A stretch of DNA of 64,000 nucleotides from assembly GCF_039521325.1 (NCBI RefSeq), contig NZ_BAAACD010000005.1; one strand, given 5' to 3'. The DNA is from Clostridium_X cadaveris. GTDB taxonomy: Bacteria; Bacillota; Clostridia; Clostridiales; Clostridiaceae. The notes beneath the pieces were generated by a model that worked only from the letters and a program-made list of their open reading frames with translations, had not been told where the DNA came from and did not search any database. Position numbers and translations under genes: made by a program. Below, piece after piece: positions 1-7,494 of the stretch. How positions within the stretch are numbered: the stretch's first letter is position 1; every line of letters begins with the position of its first letter.

Positions 1-17
1 ATTTTGCCATAAAAAAT

Positions 18-61
18 CGACCTCCAATTCGTTAGATTTTTGGTCTAACTTTTGGGGGTCG
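18..61. terminator. Nested inverted repeat, possible minus-strand terminator
   Basis: CGACCTCCAA at 18-27 pairs with TTGGGGGTCG at 52-61, and an inner perfect stem GTTAGA/TCTAAC (31-36, 44-49) closes the hairpin. Read on the minus strand the stem is followed by a run of six T, so it could stop transcription leaving the window on that strand. No plus-strand U tract is seen. Confidence 0.45.
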
Positions 62-125
62 GTTCATTATCATGGCTTTTATGATATAATTTTTATAATA
101 TACTTTAATTAAGCGGGTGAAAATA

Positions 126-902
126 GTGAGAGTTATGACATTTAACCTTAGAACAGATAGCATATTTGATATAAGAAATCCATGGAAGAGTAGAAAGACC
201 ATGGTTAATAATATAATAGGAATGTATTCTCCTGATATAATAGGAGTTCAAGAACTTAATAATAGCATGTTTAGAGATTTAAGTGAAAGTGTAAAAGATC
301 AGTATAATATAGTTGGAGAGGCAAGGACTAAAAAACTTTTTGCTGAGAAAAATGATATTTTAGTTAAAAAGAACCATACAATAAAAAATCATACTACCTT
401 TTGGCTATCAAATAAGCCTGAAAGAGTAGGAAGTTCTCAGTGGCATTCATTATTTCCCAGGATATGCACAACAGCATTAATAGAGATGGAAAGTGGAGAG
501 ATGGTGAGAGTTTATAATACACACTTAGATTGCATATCACCATGGGCCAGAGATTATGGACTTAAAAAGATAAGTGAAATTATAGAGCAGAATTACGAAT
601 CAGAAAATGTACCTGTTATGGTTATGGGAGATTTTAATGCAACACCAGGTAGCAAGACAATACAAAACTTTATAGCCTTAAATAAGGATAAGAGAAACTT
701 TATAGCTGTTCAAGAAAGCAATAAAGAAATGTATAGTGAATCTACCATGAGCAAATTTAAAGGTTCTACTAAAGGGTTACACATAGATTATATATTTGTT
801 TCAGATGAGTTTAATGTTATGAGTAGTGAGATTGTGAGATACAATGAAAATGGGAAGTATCCATCAGACCATTATCCACTTATAGCTGAATTGACATTAT
901 AA
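126..902 (+). CDS. Endonuclease/exonuclease/phosphatase family protein
   Basis: A member of the metal-dependent EEP fold (DNase I / exonuclease III / phosphodiesterase superfamily), about 258 residues, with no signal peptide, so probably cytoplasmic. Seen motifs are TFNLR near the N-terminus, VQE (first metal ligand), THLD, GDFNATPGS and the C-terminal SDHYPL with the catalytic His. This set marks a generic EEP enzyme, and the substrate (DNA, phospholipid or sugar phosphate) cannot be told. I take GTG at 126 because GGGTGA ends five bases before it; an in-frame GTG at 117 overlaps that ribosome binding site. The cation exporter gene follows 19 bases downstream, so they may be cotranscribed. 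Confidence 0.8.
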   Translation: MRVMTFNLRTDSIFDIRNPWKSRKTMVNNIIGMYSPDIIGVQELNNSMFRDLSESVKDQYNIVGEARTKKLFAEKNDILVKKNHTIKNHTTFWLSNKPERVGSSQWHSLFPRICTTALIEMESGEMVRVYNTHLDCISPWARDYGLKKISEIIEQNYESENVPVMVMGDFNATPGSKTIQNFIALNKDKRNFIAVQESNKEMYSESTMSKFKGSTKGLHIDYIFVSDEFNVMSSEIVRYNENGKYPSDHYPLIAELTL

Positions 903-921
903 ATTTTATGGGGGAGAGTCA

Positions 922-1563
922 ATGATTCCTATAATTATTTCAGCAGTGCTTTCGTTTATAAGCACAAATATAGATGACATATTTGTGCTTATGATACTTT
1001 TTTCAAAAGCAAATTCAAACAAGAAAAAACGGTATGTATGCATAGGTGAATATATAGGAATAGGTATGTTGGTACTAATAAGTGTTTTAGGAGCTTTAGG
1101 TATTTCTATAATATCAGAGAAGTATATAGGATTTTTAGGGTTTATACCAATATTTATTGGAATAAAGGAGCTTTATGAATATAAAAGATGTAAAGTTGAA
1201 GAAAATGATGTGGTGGAAGTAGGAGATGATTCATCAAAGATTTCAACACCTAATTTACTAAAAAAATATATACCAGCAGATGTAATTAAGGTATGCATGA
1301 TAAGCATAGCCAATGGAGCGGATAATATAGGAATTTATATTCCTATGTTTACAACTATGACACCAATATATTTAATTGTTACAATTATAATATTTGCTTT
1401 TATGATAGGTCTATGGTGTATATTTGCTATAAAACTAGTAAACTATCCATTCATAAAGGATAAGATAGAGAAATATAAAGATATATTAGTACCAGTAATA
1501 TTTATTATGATAGGAACCTTTATATTGATAGAAAGTGGAGCACTTAGCTCAATAATAATATAA
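922..1563 (+). CDS. CadD-family cadmium/cation resistance transporter
   Basis: A 213-residue integral membrane protein with about five or six hydrophobic segments. The N-terminal STNIDDI and the C-terminal ANGADNIGIYIP are the paired Asp/Asn motifs of the CadD family (LysE-like superfamily), which exports Cd2+ or related cations in Firmicutes. A charged cytoplasmic loop lies at about residues 85-115. The start follows GGGGGAG at a normal distance. No ArsR-type regulator lies beside it, unlike many cadD loci; the cadC-cadA pair elsewhere in this window is a separate metal-resistance unit. The family call is fairly sure, the metal is inferred. Confidence 0.75.
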   Translation: MIPIIISAVLSFISTNIDDIFVLMILFSKANSNKKKRYVCIGEYIGIGMLVLISVLGALGISIISEKYIGFLGFIPIFIGIKELYEYKRCKVEENDVVEVGDDSSKISTPNLLKKYIPADVIKVCMISIANGADNIGIYIPMFTTMTPIYLIVTIIIFAFMIGLWCIFAIKLVNYPFIKDKIEKYKDILVPVIFIMIGTFILIESGALSSIII

Positions 1564-1600
1564 ATTAGGAATATAAAAAGCAATTTAATAGGAGGGGCAA

Positions 1601-2329
1601 ATGCGTAGTGAGAAGGAAATGTTTAATTTAATCTTAGGTATTGCAAAGAATGATACCAGAATACGTGCGGTATATATGAATGGTTCAAGGACAAACCCTA
1701 ATGTTATACCAGATATCTTTCAGGATTATGATATCATATACGTTGTAAAAGAAACAAAATCTTTTATAGAGCAGAGAGATTGGATCGACATTTTTGGTAA
1801 GCGTTTGTATATGCAGTATCCTGAAGAAGGTTACTATTATAAGCATGATATAGAGAATAGTTATGGATGGCTTATTCAGTTTGAAGATGGAAACAGATTA
1901 GACCTTCATGTATGCACTTTACCTCATGTGCTAAAAGAAATTAGAAATGACAGACTTTGCAAAATATTGCTTGATAAAGATGAATGTCTTCCAGATATGC
2001 CTGAGGCAACAGATGAGGATTATTGGGTAAAGAGACCCATAGAGGGTCAGTTTCTTGATACCTGCAATGAATTCTGGTGGTGCTTAAACAATGTAGCAAA
2101 AGGATTATGGAGAGAAGAAATTCCATATGTAATGGACATGCTAAATTATTATGTACGCTCTCAACTAATACGAATCATGGGATGGAAAATAGGATTTGAA
2201 ACAAATTTCACCGTTAGTATAGGAAAGTCAGGAAAATATGTGTATAAATTTTTAGAGAAAAATGAATGGGATAAATTTTTAAAAGGCGTTAATGTAATGC
2301 CGAAAGATGCAAATGAGATATACTATTAG
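1601..2329 (+). CDS. ANT(6)-like aminoglycoside 6-adenylyltransferase, short at C-terminus
   Basis: The N-terminus MRSEKEM, followed by NGSR and FQDYDIIYVV, is the nucleotidyltransferase core of the streptomycin 6-adenylyltransferase (AadE/ANT(6)) family, which transfers AMP to the 6-hydroxyl of streptomycin. The later CNEFWW and GWKIGFETNF blocks also fit. Known members are about 285-300 residues; this one stops at 242, soon after the segment KFLEKNEWDKFLK, so roughly the last 50-60 residues are missing. I see no continuation in another frame downstream, so this looks like a deletion or divergent end rather than a frameshift. Whether it still confers resistance is uncertain. A GGAGGGG ribosome binding site precedes the ATG. 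Confidence 0.75.
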   Translation: MRSEKEMFNLILGIAKNDTRIRAVYMNGSRTNPNVIPDIFQDYDIIYVVKETKSFIEQRDWIDIFGKRLYMQYPEEGYYYKHDIENSYGWLIQFEDGNRLDLHVCTLPHVLKEIRNDRLCKILLDKDECLPDMPEATDEDYWVKRPIEGQFLDTCNEFWWCLNNVAKGLWREEIPYVMDMLNYYVRSQLIRIMGWKIGFETNFTVSIGKSGKYVYKFLEKNEWDKFLKGVNVMPKDANEIYY

Positions 2330-2401
2330 GATAAAAATATAAAAGTAGCAAGAGTAATTTTCTTATATTACCATATATATGTATATTATTCGCTTTTTAT
2401 A

Positions 2402-2430
2402 TTGACTTATAATATCCATATATGTTAATA
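2402..2430 (+). promoter_or_regulatory. Candidate promoter of the cobalamin-riboswitch operon
   Basis: TTGACT at 2402-2407 lies 17 bases from TTAATA at 2425-2430, giving a start near 2437, about 20 bases before the aptamer. The -10 match is imperfect in a very AT-rich stretch, so this is a plausible choice rather than a certain one. Confidence 0.4.
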
Positions 2431-2454
2431 TTTAATTATAATTAAATATATTAT

Positions 2455-2646
2455 GATTACAGTGCATGCGTAATAGCATACTTAAATGGGAATACGGTGT
2501 AAATCCGTAACAGTCACGCTGCTGTATGGTGGACGAAAACCCAATAATGTCACTGGAGAGGTTTCTCTGGGAAGGCGGGTAAGTAGGGTGAAGCTAAGTC
2601 AGAATATCTGCTGTAATTACAGACAATATTTAGCCTTTCGGCAGAA
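2455..2646 (+). promoter_or_regulatory. Cobalamin (B12) riboswitch aptamer
   Basis: The stretch carries the ordered conserved blocks of the cobalamin riboswitch: GGGAATACGGTGTAAATCCG (2488-2507), an ACAG...CGC...GCTGT pairing region, GTCACTGG near 2549, GGGAAGGCGGGT (2569-2580) and a B12 box, taagtcagaatatctgc, at 2595-2611. Such elements bind adenosylcobalamin or other cobalamins and lower expression of corrinoid uptake or synthesis genes when the vitamin is plentiful. A terminator follows at 2699, so control is probably by premature termination. GGCAGAA (2640-2646) can pair with TTCTGCC (2694-2700), whose last two bases belong to the terminator stem, so this pairing may compete with it. Confidence 0.9.
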
Positions 2647-2698
2647 GAGGTGGTCTGGATAATAGGTGTAGTGCACATATTATAAATAGTATTTTCTG

Positions 2699-2732
2699 CC
2701 ATTATGGAGTTTTTCATAATGGTTATTTTTTT
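2699..2732 (+). terminator. Riboswitch expression-platform terminator
   Basis: CCATTATG (2699-2706) pairs perfectly with CATAATGG (2715-2722), followed by TTATTTTTTT. It directly follows the B12 aptamer, as expected of a transcriptional off-switch. Confidence 0.8.
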
Positions 2733-2740
2733 GTGATACA

Positions 2741-2782
2741 AATAAAAGCAGGCTGTCGAAAGATAGTCTGCTTTTATTTTTG
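2741..2782 (+). terminator. Second, tandem intrinsic terminator in the leader
   Basis: AATAAAAGCAG (2741-2751) pairs with CTGCTTTTATT (2768-2778); the stem continues through GCTGTC/GATAGT with G-U pairs to a GAAA tetraloop, followed by T residues. This 17-bp hairpin is independent of the riboswitch terminator just upstream and would strengthen the off state. Confidence 0.8.
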
Positions 2783-2811
2783 AATTGAGATAGAGAAGGA
2801 CATGCCATGTA

Positions 2812-2833
2812 AATATAACTTTAAAGTTATATT
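2812..2833. repeat. Perfect 22-bp palindrome in the leader
   Basis: A perfect palindrome centred on CTTTAAAG lies between the second terminator and the first gene, 43 bases before its GTG. A shorter ACATG-C-CATGT repeat sits at 2800-2810. Either could be an operator or an RNA hairpin; AT-rich palindromes also arise by chance. Confidence 0.5.
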
Positions 2834-2875
2834 AATATATAATATTTTAAAATTTTAAGTAAAGGGGAGAATGTT

Positions 2876-4018
2876 GTGAGAAAAAATAAGGAAAAGATCT
2901 TGTCTATCCTTCTTGTGTTTATGATGGTATTTTCCATACTTGTTCCGCCAGTATTTGCATCAGCAAGTACCACTGGTGAAATATCCATTGAAACCACATT
3001 GACAGATGGCATGACTTTAAAAGGAAGTAAAAAAACCTTTGATGTTATTGCTAGAGATGCAAACAATAAGAAGATAGTTTCATCAGTGACACTTAATGGT
3101 GACCCTGTCAAGGTTAATTGGGACGATGATGTAAAAACAAGCTATACTCTTAAATTTATCAAAGAAGGTGAAAATACTGTTATTGTATCTGCTGGGGGAA
3201 AATCTCAAACATATAGGATAATATATCAAAAGGCACAGCCTGGAGATCTCATTGGATATTCAACATGGACAATAGAAGCTTTAACAATTGGAAGTGGTTT
3301 TATTGAACTTCCAATGCAGGTGCCAATTTATGAAGGTGAAAATGCTGCTGTAATGTTGGACAGACTTTTAACTGAACATGGATACTCCTATAGTCGTACA
3401 GGTAATTTGGAAAGCTCTTTCTATTTAGCGATTTTAGGAAATGGGGGAGCAAACAACTTATACAACGATAGTAGTTTTAAATATGGTTGCCAAGACCCTG
3501 CAAAAGGAAAGAAACTAAGTTTACCTCTCAATCCAACAGATCAGATTCCAAAGGATTTAATATCAGTACTAGAAAAGGAAGGAATTGCTTTAGAAGATGC
3601 TCTTTATGTTGATGAAAATAATAAACCTTATGGATTAGGTGAGTTTGATTATACATCTATGTCTGGTTGGATGTATGCAATTAACTCTAAGTTTCCTAAT
3701 GTAGGTTTTGCTGATTCATATGTATCTGATGGAGATGTTGTACGTGTCCAATTTACTCTTTATGGTTATGGTGCTGACATTGGTGGAGGATATGCAATGG
3801 GTGGAGTAAACACTGATTATTACTCTGTTGCTAATAAAGATAAATTGATGACAGAAATTGCACGTATTAATTCAGCTGATGATAAAGATAAAATTTTGGC
3901 TAAGAAAGGCGTAAAACAAGCTTATGAAAACGCTATTACAGTTGCAGAACAGTTGAATGCAAAACAAGAGGCTGTAGATAAAGCTTATATGGAGCTTCAA
4001 AATATTTTAAAATTTTAA
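2876..4018 (+). CDS. Secreted DUF4430 (transcobalamin C-terminal-like) protein
   Basis: A 380-residue secreted protein. Residues 1-30 are a signal peptide with a basic start and a hydrophobic core ending in ASAS. Residues 35-118 form one beta-sandwich-like module that recurs in the gene at 7495. Residues about 125-300 are a DUF4430 domain with its hallmark SGWMYAINSKFPN and DGDVVRVQFTLY; this domain also forms the C-terminal half of animal transcobalamin and intrinsic factor, where it caps bound cobalamin. The last 70 residues look helical. No LPXTG or membrane anchor is present, so it may be free or bound to partners. It is the first gene after a B12 riboswitch. The GTG start is fixed by AAAGGGGAGA and by a stop after the nearby ATG. 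Cobalamin binding is inferred. Confidence 0.85.
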   Translation: MRKNKEKILSILLVFMMVFSILVPPVFASASTTGEISIETTLTDGMTLKGSKKTFDVIARDANNKKIVSSVTLNGDPVKVNWDDDVKTSYTLKFIKEGENTVIVSAGGKSQTYRIIYQKAQPGDLIGYSTWTIEALTIGSGFIELPMQVPIYEGENAAVMLDRLLTEHGYSYSRTGNLESSFYLAILGNGGANNLYNDSSFKYGCQDPAKGKKLSLPLNPTDQIPKDLISVLEKEGIALEDALYVDENNKPYGLGEFDYTSMSGWMYAINSKFPNVGFADSYVSDGDVVRVQFTLYGYGADIGGGYAMGGVNTDYYSVANKDKLMTEIARINSADDKDKILAKKGVKQAYENAITVAEQLNAKQEAVDKAYMELQNILKF

Positions 4019-4043
4019 TTAAATAAGTAAAGGAGAGAATATT

Positions 4044-7000
4044 GTGAGAAAAAATAAGGAAAAGATTTTGTCTATCCTTCTTGTGTTTATGATGGTATTT
4101 TCTATATTTGTTCCGCCAGTATCTGCATCAGCAAGTACCACTGGAGAAATGCCTATTAAAATCACATTAACAGATGGAACAACAGAAGTAACAAATATTG
4201 AGAGAAGTGAGATTTCAGTAGACCCTGGGAATGATGGCGAAAAAACTACAATACCTTTATTCAATGCTGAAATACCTTCAGGAACAGAATATGTATATAT
4301 TTACTATCCTGCTGGATCTGATATATCAAAGTATTGTGCTTGGTATGATCAGACTTTAGATCAATATCCTATGCAAGAAGAAGGAGAATATACACTTGAG
4401 AAGTTAGACGATGGATCTTTCAAACTTAGAGTAAAAGTTGATAAAACAGGAGATGGAAATGCTGATACTTTCATAATGAAAGATAGCAAATTAAAGCTTG
4501 TAAACGCTGTTGCATTTAAGTTTAAAGATGGTTCAGGGGGTATTGCTGCTACAGGAGTTTCTCTAAATAGAAACAATGCAGAGATAAAAAATGGTGAAAA
4601 GCTTCAATTAGAAGCTAAAGTAGAGCCTAATAATGCTGCAAATAAAAAAGTAACTTGGAAATCTTCTGATAGCAATATTGCATCAGTTGATGAAAATGGA
4701 CTTGTAACAGCCAATGCTAAGGGAAAAGCTATAATTAAAGTTACAACATTAGATGGCAACCATACATCAGAATGTGAAGTATCAGTGCTTCCAAGTGATA
4801 GTGACTTAGCTGTTGAGGTTAAAATTGCTACAACACCAGAAGATGCAATTATATTCTTAACTGATGTAGATGGAAATCGTATTCTACCTCTTGAAAATGG
4901 GAAATATTCTTTAAAGAATGGCTTAAAATATGATTATATTGCTACAAAGTATGGTTATGTGTCTAAGGCTGATAGTTTTGTAGCTGGTGAAGAAACACTT
5001 AATATAGTATTAGAAAAAGCAACGGATAATGAGGCTATAAAGCCTAATATTCCGTCTCAGTGGCCAAATTTTAGAGGTGATCAAAACAATAATGCTGTTG
5101 TAAATATGAAAACTCCTAAAAATGCAAATGAAGCTACTTTATATTGGTCAACTAAAAAAGGATCAGGCTATGGCGGCAATGCAATTGGATCTCCAATTAT
5201 TGTTGATGACTATTTAGTTTTTTGTTCTGGAAAATCACTTTATAAAATGAATAAGTTCACAGGAGAAGTTATGGAACAAACGGGCAAAATGGTTGGAAAT
5301 TCAAATTTCAATATAATTCCACCAACATATGCTGAAGGAATGATTTTTGTAGGATTAGCTAATGGTACTATTCAAGCTTTCAATGCTGACACTTTAGAAT
5401 CATTATGGGTTTATAAAGACTCATTAAGAGGACAACCTAATAGTCCAATTGTATATAATGACGGCTATGTGTATACTGGATTTTGGAAAAATGAAAGAAG
5501 AGAGGCAAATTATGTATGTGTTTCAGTCACAGATGAAGATATTCATAACACACTAGAAGAAAAAAAAGCTACATGGAAGCATGAACAACGTGGAGGTTTC
5601 TACTGGGCTGGATCTTATGTATGTAATGACTTTGTACTTGTAGGCACAGATGATGGAGTAAGCGGATATTTATCAGATACTTCAAATTTTCTTTCATTGA
5701 ACCCAAAGACAGGAGAAATAATTGACAAAATTGAAAATTTAAACGGTGATATAAGATCATCTGTATCTTATGATAAGGTAACAAATCGTTATTATTTCAC
5801 TTGTAAAGGTGGAAGTTTCTACAGTGTTGCAGTGAATAAAGATGGAACTTTTAAAAAGGATCCATCAGGTGTTCAAGGATATGACCTTAAAGAAATTTTA
5901 CTTGATAATGGTGCAAATGAACCAGAATTACCTCCAATGAGTACATCTACTCCTGTTGTTCATAATGGACGTGCATATATAGGAGTTTCAGGAACTTCAC
6001 AGTTTGGACAGTATAGTGGACATAATATTACTGTAATTGATCTAAAGAAATGGGAAATTGCATATAAAGCACCTACAAAAGGATATCCTCAAACTAGCGG
6101 ATTGTTATCTACTGCTTATGAGGATGAAGATGGATATGCATATGTTTACTTTATAGATAATTATACACCTGGACAAGTGCGTGTAATAAAAGATAAGCCT
6201 GGAGTAACTTCAGTTATTGATGGAGTAACTGAACAATATGGTAATGGTGAAATATTGAAGGGGTGTGCACCTGTACTATTTACACCATCTGGAGATGAAG
6301 CACAATATGCAATTTGCAGTCCAATTGTAGACAGTGAAGGTACAATGTACTTTAAGAATGACTCTGCACGTATGATGGCTTTAGGTAGCAAAATAGATCA
6401 TATAGCAATTACTGAAAAGCCACAAAAAACCACTTATGTGGAAGGAGAAACATTTGATTCCACTGGAATGAAAGTTACAGCTTATCTTATGAATGGATTA
6501 CAAAGAGATATTACTAAATATGTTTCATTTTCTAAGGATCCATTAACAAAATCAGATACTGATATTACTATTTCCTACAATTATGTTAAGTATGGTGATA
6601 AGTTTAATGCTGAAAATGGAAATGAAACAAATGTAACTGTTATCCCTCCTGAAACTTATATTGACCTAGTTATATTATCATCAGGAGATCAAGATACAAT
6701 TACTCATGTTAAAGGATTAATTGATGCTATTGGAGATGTAACTCTAGATAGTGGCAAGGCAATCGATATAGCTAGAAAAAGCTATGATGCTTTAGATGAG
6801 TCTTTAAAAGAATATGTTTCTAACTACAATGTTTTAACTGCTGCTGAAGCTGAATATGACGCTATAAGTAATGTGGTATCTCAAATAGAAGCTAATAAAG
6901 AAGTTTCTTATTCTAAGGCAGAAGATATAAGAAAAGCTAGAGAGGCTTATGAAGTCCTAACTTCAGAGCAAAAGGCTAAGATTACGAATTACCAGACATT

Positions 7001-7406
7001 ATTAGATGCAGAAAAAGAACTTCAATCTTTAATTAATGAAATTGAGAATGTTAAAACATCAATTAATAATATCGGAACAGTAAGTCTTGATAGTGAAGAG
7101 GCAATTACTATGGCACGTAAGGCATATGATGCACTTCCAGAAGATTCAAAGGCTGGAGTTGACAACTATAATGTATTAACTGATGCAGAAGCTTCCTTAA
7201 AGACATTGAAGGAAGATGCTGATTCTGGTCAAAAACCTTCAGAAGATGAAAAAACGTCAGAAGATACAAAGCCTTCAGAGGATGAAAGAACTCAAGAGGT
7301 ACCTTCAACAGGTGATGAAAATAATTTAATTTACTTTGCTATTACTGGTATTTTATCAGTAGCAGGTATTTTGGCAATGAGAAGTTCATCAAGACGTAGA
7401 GTGTAA
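4044..7406 (+). CDS. LPXTG-like anchored PQQ-type beta-propeller surface protein
   Basis: A 1120-residue cell-wall protein. A signal peptide (1-32) is almost identical to that of the preceding gene. Residues about 168-250 are a bacterial Ig-like (Big_2) domain containing VTWKSSDSNIASVDENG. Residues 258-330 resemble a PEGA-like strand module. Residues about 340-780 form a PQQ-like beta-propeller, beginning WPNFRGDQNN. Residues 787-873 are a second Ig-like (Big_3-type) module. Three helical repeats of about 65 residues (876-1070) share a pattern like ARKAYDAL...V.NYNVLT.AEA. A Glu/Ser/Thr spacer is followed by VPSTGD at 1086-1091, a hydrophobic segment and RRRV, a sortase signal with Val for the usual Leu. 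In this riboswitch operon it may capture corrinoids at the surface; that function is inferred. Confidence 0.85.
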   Translation: MRKNKEKILSILLVFMMVFSIFVPPVSASASTTGEMPIKITLTDGTTEVTNIERSEISVDPGNDGEKTTIPLFNAEIPSGTEYVYIYYPAGSDISKYCAWYDQTLDQYPMQEEGEYTLEKLDDGSFKLRVKVDKTGDGNADTFIMKDSKLKLVNAVAFKFKDGSGGIAATGVSLNRNNAEIKNGEKLQLEAKVEPNNAANKKVTWKSSDSNIASVDENGLVTANAKGKAIIKVTTLDGNHTSECEVSVLPSDSDLAVEVKIATTPEDAIIFLTDVDGNRILPLENGKYSLKNGLKYDYIATKYGYVSKADSFVAGEETLNIVLEKATDNEAIKPNIPSQWPNFRGDQNNNAVVNMKTPKNANEATLYWSTKKGSGYGGNAIGSPIIVDDYLVFCSGKSLYKMNKFTGEVMEQTGKMVGNSNFNIIPPTYAEGMIFVGLANGTIQAFNADTLESLWVYKDSLRGQPNSPIVYNDGYVYTGFWKNERREANYVCVSVTDEDIHNTLEEKKATWKHEQRGGFYWAGSYVCNDFVLVGTDDGVSGYLSDTSNFLSLNPKTGEIIDKIENLNGDIRSSVSYDKVTNRYYFTCKGGSFYSVAVNKDGTFKKDPSGVQGYDLKEILLDNGANEPELPPMSTSTPVVHNGRAYIGVSGTSQFGQYSGHNITVIDLKKWEIAYKAPTKGYPQTSGLLSTAYEDEDGYAYVYFIDNYTPGQVRVIKDKPGVTSVIDGVTEQYGNGEILKGCAPVLFTPSGDEAQYAICSPIVDSEGTMYFKNDSARMMALGSKIDHIAITEKPQKTTYVEGETFDSTGMKVTAYLMNGLQRDITKYVSFSKDPLTKSDTDITISYNYVKYGDKFNAENGNETNVTVIPPETYIDLVILSSGDQDTITHVKGLIDAIGDVTLDSGKAIDIARKSYDALDESLKEYVSNYNVLTAAEAEYDAISNVVSQIEANKEVSYSKAEDIRKAREAYEVLTSEQKAKITNYQTLLDAEKELQSLINEIENVKTSINNIGTVSLDSEEAITMARKAYDALPEDSKAGVDNYNVLTDAEASLKTLKEDADSGQKPSEDEKTSEDTKPSEDERTQEVPSTGDENNLIYFAITGILSVAGILAMRSSSRRRV

Positions 7407-7430
7407 AATAAAAATTAATTGTTTAAATGC

Positions 7431-7473
7431 GGTGAAGGCTATTTGATTTTGACAATAGCCTTCGCTGTCTTAT
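7431..7473 (+). terminator. Intercistronic hairpin, weak terminator or attenuator
   Basis: GTGAAGGCTATT (7432-7443) pairs with AATAGCCTTCGC (7454-7465) around a 10-base loop. The following TGTCTTATT is only a weak U tract, so partial termination within the operon is more likely than a full stop. Confidence 0.55.
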
Positions 7474-7494
7474 TAATTATATAAGGTGAGATTT

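Noticed and set aside
2550..2741. A 63-codon minus-strand frame over the riboswitch
   Set aside because: The stretch is fully explained by the cobalamin aptamer and its terminator.
4019..4264. An 81-codon minus-strand frame over the signal-peptide region
   Set aside because: It is the complement of the duplicated signal-peptide cassette and recurs at 2827-3111 for that reason only.
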